Part shown: one piece after another, positions 62,326 to 64,000 of the stretch
Layout: every line of letters begins with the position of its first letter
How positions within the stretch are numbered: position 1 is the first letter of the stretch
Source of the DNA: Kineothrix alysoides
Lineage (GTDB): Bacteria; Bacillota; Clostridia; Lachnospirales; Lachnospiraceae
NCBI RefSeq assembly: GCF_000732725.1
Contig: NZ_JPNB01000003.1
Coordinates: 310,001 to 374,000, forward strand
Length of the DNA stretch: 64,000 nt
Direction: 5' to 3'
Made by a program: the position numbers and the translations under genes
The notes under the pieces: model-generated
Told to the model about the DNA's origin: nothing
Databases searched by the model: none
The model's input: only the letters and a program-made list of their open reading frames with translations

Positions 62326-64000
62326 ATGAAATTTGGATTTTTTGATGATAGCAAGAAGGAGTACGTCATTACCACCCCCAGGACGCCCCTTCCGTGGATT
62401 AATTATCTCGGATGCAATGAGTTTTTCAGCATTATTTCCAATACCTGCGGCGGATACTCATTCTATAAAGACGCGAAGCTTTTACGTCTTACCAGATATC
62501 GTTACAATGATGTTCCCGGCGACGTAAACGGTAAATACTTTTTTATTAAAGATGGAGATACTGTATGGAATCCCGGCTGGCAGCCTACGAAGACCGAGCT
62601 GGATTCCTACGAATGCCGCCACGGCATCGGCTACAGCCGCTTTACTTCATCCAAGAACGATGTGCAGGCTCAGGTTCTTACCTTCGTTCCCTTGGGTGAT
62701 AACTGCGAAATCAGTTCTCTGAAGCTTACCAACAATTCCTCTTCTGCAAAGACACTTTCGCTCTTCTCATATGTGGAATGGTGCCTTTGGAACGCAGATG
62801 ATGACATGAAGAACTTCCAGCGTAATCTGAGCATCGGAGAAGTGGAAGTCATCGGCTCCACGATTTATCATAAGACGGAATACAGGGAACGCAGGAATCA
62901 CTACGCTGTTTACTCGGTAAATTCCAAAATTGACGGCTTCGACACGAGCCGCGATGATTTCCTCGGCGCATATCGCGGCGCTGACGCTCCTTTGGCAGTA
63001 GAAAACGGTGCGTGTACGGGTTCCATCGCCAGCGGCTGGTCTCCCATCGCCGCCCATCAGCTCAATCTTTCCTTACAGCCCGGCGAGACGAAATCCTTCA
63101 TCTTCGTGCTCGGCTACCTGGAAAATTTGCAGGGTGAAAAATGGGAGTCTTCAGGTATAATCAACAAGAGACCGGCAGACGAGATGCTGGCCAAGTATCA
63201 GACGGATGAGGATGTGGAAAAAGCTTTCGCCCGGTTAAACAACTATTGGGACGGTCTTCTTTCCAAATATACGGTCAGGTCCTCAAACGATAAAGTGGAC
63301 CGTATGGTAAATATTTGGAATCAGTATCAGTGCATGGTAACCTTCAATATGTCCCGTTCCGCATCCTATTATGAATCCGGAATCGGAAGGGGGATGGGCT
63401 TCCGCGATTCCTGCCAGGATCTTCTCGGTTTCGTTCATCTCATTCCTGACCGTGCAAGAGAAAGGATTATCGATATCGCTTCTACCCAGTTCCAGGACGG
63501 AAGCGCGTACCATCAGTATCAGCCTCTTACGAAGAAGGGCAATTCCGACATCGGCAGCGGTTTTAATGACGATCCGTTATGGCTCATCGCCGGAACAAGC
63601 GCTTATGTCCGGGAAACAGGAGACGTTTCCATATTGACCGAAATGGTTCCTTTCGATAACGACGCTTCTGTAGCAGCACCGCTCATGGAACATTTAAGGC
63701 GTTCGTTAGATTATGTCATAACACACAAAGGCCCTCATAAGCTGCCTCTGATCGGACGTGCCGATTGGAACGACTGTCTGAACCTGAATTGCTTTTCCGA
63801 GCATCCCGGGGAGTCCTTCCAAACTTTCGGCCCCAGCGAAGGGCCAGTAGCAGAATCCGTATTTATTGCCGGCATGTTCGTTAAGTACGGCGAAGAATAC
63901 GCTCAGCTTTGCGAATTGATGGGAATGCCCACAGAAGCTGAGAGAGCCCGAAAAGAAGCCGAGCTCATGAACGAGGCGATTATAAAAGACGGATGGGATG
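62326..64000 (+). CDS. Cellobiose phosphorylase, GH94 (3' partial)
   Basis: 558 codons are present and the gene runs off the window (full enzymes are ~810 aa). It converts cellobiose and phosphate to glucose and glucose 1-phosphate in the cytoplasm. The start MKFGFFDDSKKEYVITTPRT and PLPWINYLGCNEFFSIISNT are highly typical of cellobiose phosphorylase; the substrate segment FRDSCQDLLG and the acid motif RADWNDCLNL (Asp483) are intact. AGGAG precedes the ATG. Divergent from the LacI gene and sugar importer, together forming a cellobiose or cellodextrin use locus. Confidence 0.92.
   Translation, partial: MKFGFFDDSKKEYVITTPRTPLPWINYLGCNEFFSIISNTCGGYSFYKDAKLLRLTRYRYNDVPGDVNGKYFFIKDGDTVWNPGWQPTKTELDSYECRHGIGYSRFTSSKNDVQAQVLTFVPLGDNCEISSLKLTNNSSSAKTLSLFSYVEWCLWNADDDMKNFQRNLSIGEVEVIGSTIYHKTEYRERRNHYAVYSVNSKIDGFDTSRDDFLGAYRGADAPLAVENGACTGSIASGWSPIAAHQLNLSLQPGETKSFIFVLGYLENLQGEKWESSGIINKRPADEMLAKYQTDEDVEKAFARLNNYWDGLLSKYTVRSSNDKVDRMVNIWNQYQCMVTFNMSRSASYYESGIGRGMGFRDSCQDLLGFVHLIPDRARERIIDIASTQFQDGSAYHQYQPLTKKGNSDIGSGFNDDPLWLIAGTSAYVRETGDVSILTEMVPFDNDASVAAPLMEHLRRSLDYVITHKGPHKLPLIGRADWNDCLNLNCFSEHPGESFQTFGPSEGPVAESVFIAGMFVKYGEEYAQLCELMGMPTEAERARKEAELMNEAIIKDGWD

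Overview
The window reads as a chromosomal segment of a low-to-moderate G+C, spore-forming Clostridia member, most likely Lachnospiraceae. This is inferred from the gene content: a BclA-like collagenous surface protein, a spore photoproduct lyase, a pyrophosphate-type phosphofructokinase, three GH94 glycoside phosphorylases, Trep_Strep-type ECF transport, and abundant AGGAGG ribosome binding sites. No species can be fixed from the sequence alone.

Layout. 1-2.5 kb: the 3' part of a collagen-like protein, then a LytTR regulator and an XRE regulator. 2.8-6.3 kb: glycogen phosphorylase and a LacI regulator with two matching operators. 6.5-12.9 kb: a five-gene operon with an ECF S component, EcfT, a fused double EcfA and two half-size ABC 'exporter-fold' proteins. 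13.2-20.6 kb: two GH94 phosphorylases (1,2-beta-oligoglucan-like and laminaribiose-like) separated by a long inverted-repeat element, with a divergent AraC regulator. 20.6-24.3 kb: PPi-type PFK, a cupin, SplB, and two small genes (a holin-like toxin and a 52-aa protein).

24.4-42.4 kb is an accessory, eroded region. It holds an ABC exporter with its TetR, a DUF932 fragment, gpmA, an IS110 element, class I aldolase, remnants of IS3, IS200, IS1182 and IS481 elements, and a 2.7-kb integrated element bounded by a duplicated tRNA-Leu 3' end. It also holds a MarR-pirin-nitroreductase operon, a polar amino-acid ABC operon with a cytidylate-kinase-like gene, a duplicated nitroreductase fragment, and a FecE-like pseudogene. 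42.5-51.1 kb: a P-type cation ATPase with its MarR, a two-component system beside an orphan sodium-pump beta subunit, and a MATE exporter. 51.2-51.8 kb: six tRNA genes. 51.9-55.7 kb: housekeeping genes, including a degenerate amidase. 56.2-64 kb: a DUF1700 protein, a sugar ABC importer, a LacI regulator, and the start of cellobiose phosphorylase, with four repeated operator-like sites in the divergent promoter region.

A plausible common theme is phosphorolytic sugar use. Glycogen/maltodextrin phosphorylase, three beta-glucan disaccharide or oligosaccharide phosphorylases and a PPi-type PFK all save ATP. Sugar import (56.8-60.4 kb) feeds this pathway, and LacI and AraC regulators control it. 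Function assignments rest on motif recognition by eye; substrates are inferred unless stated. No CRISPR array or rRNA was seen.
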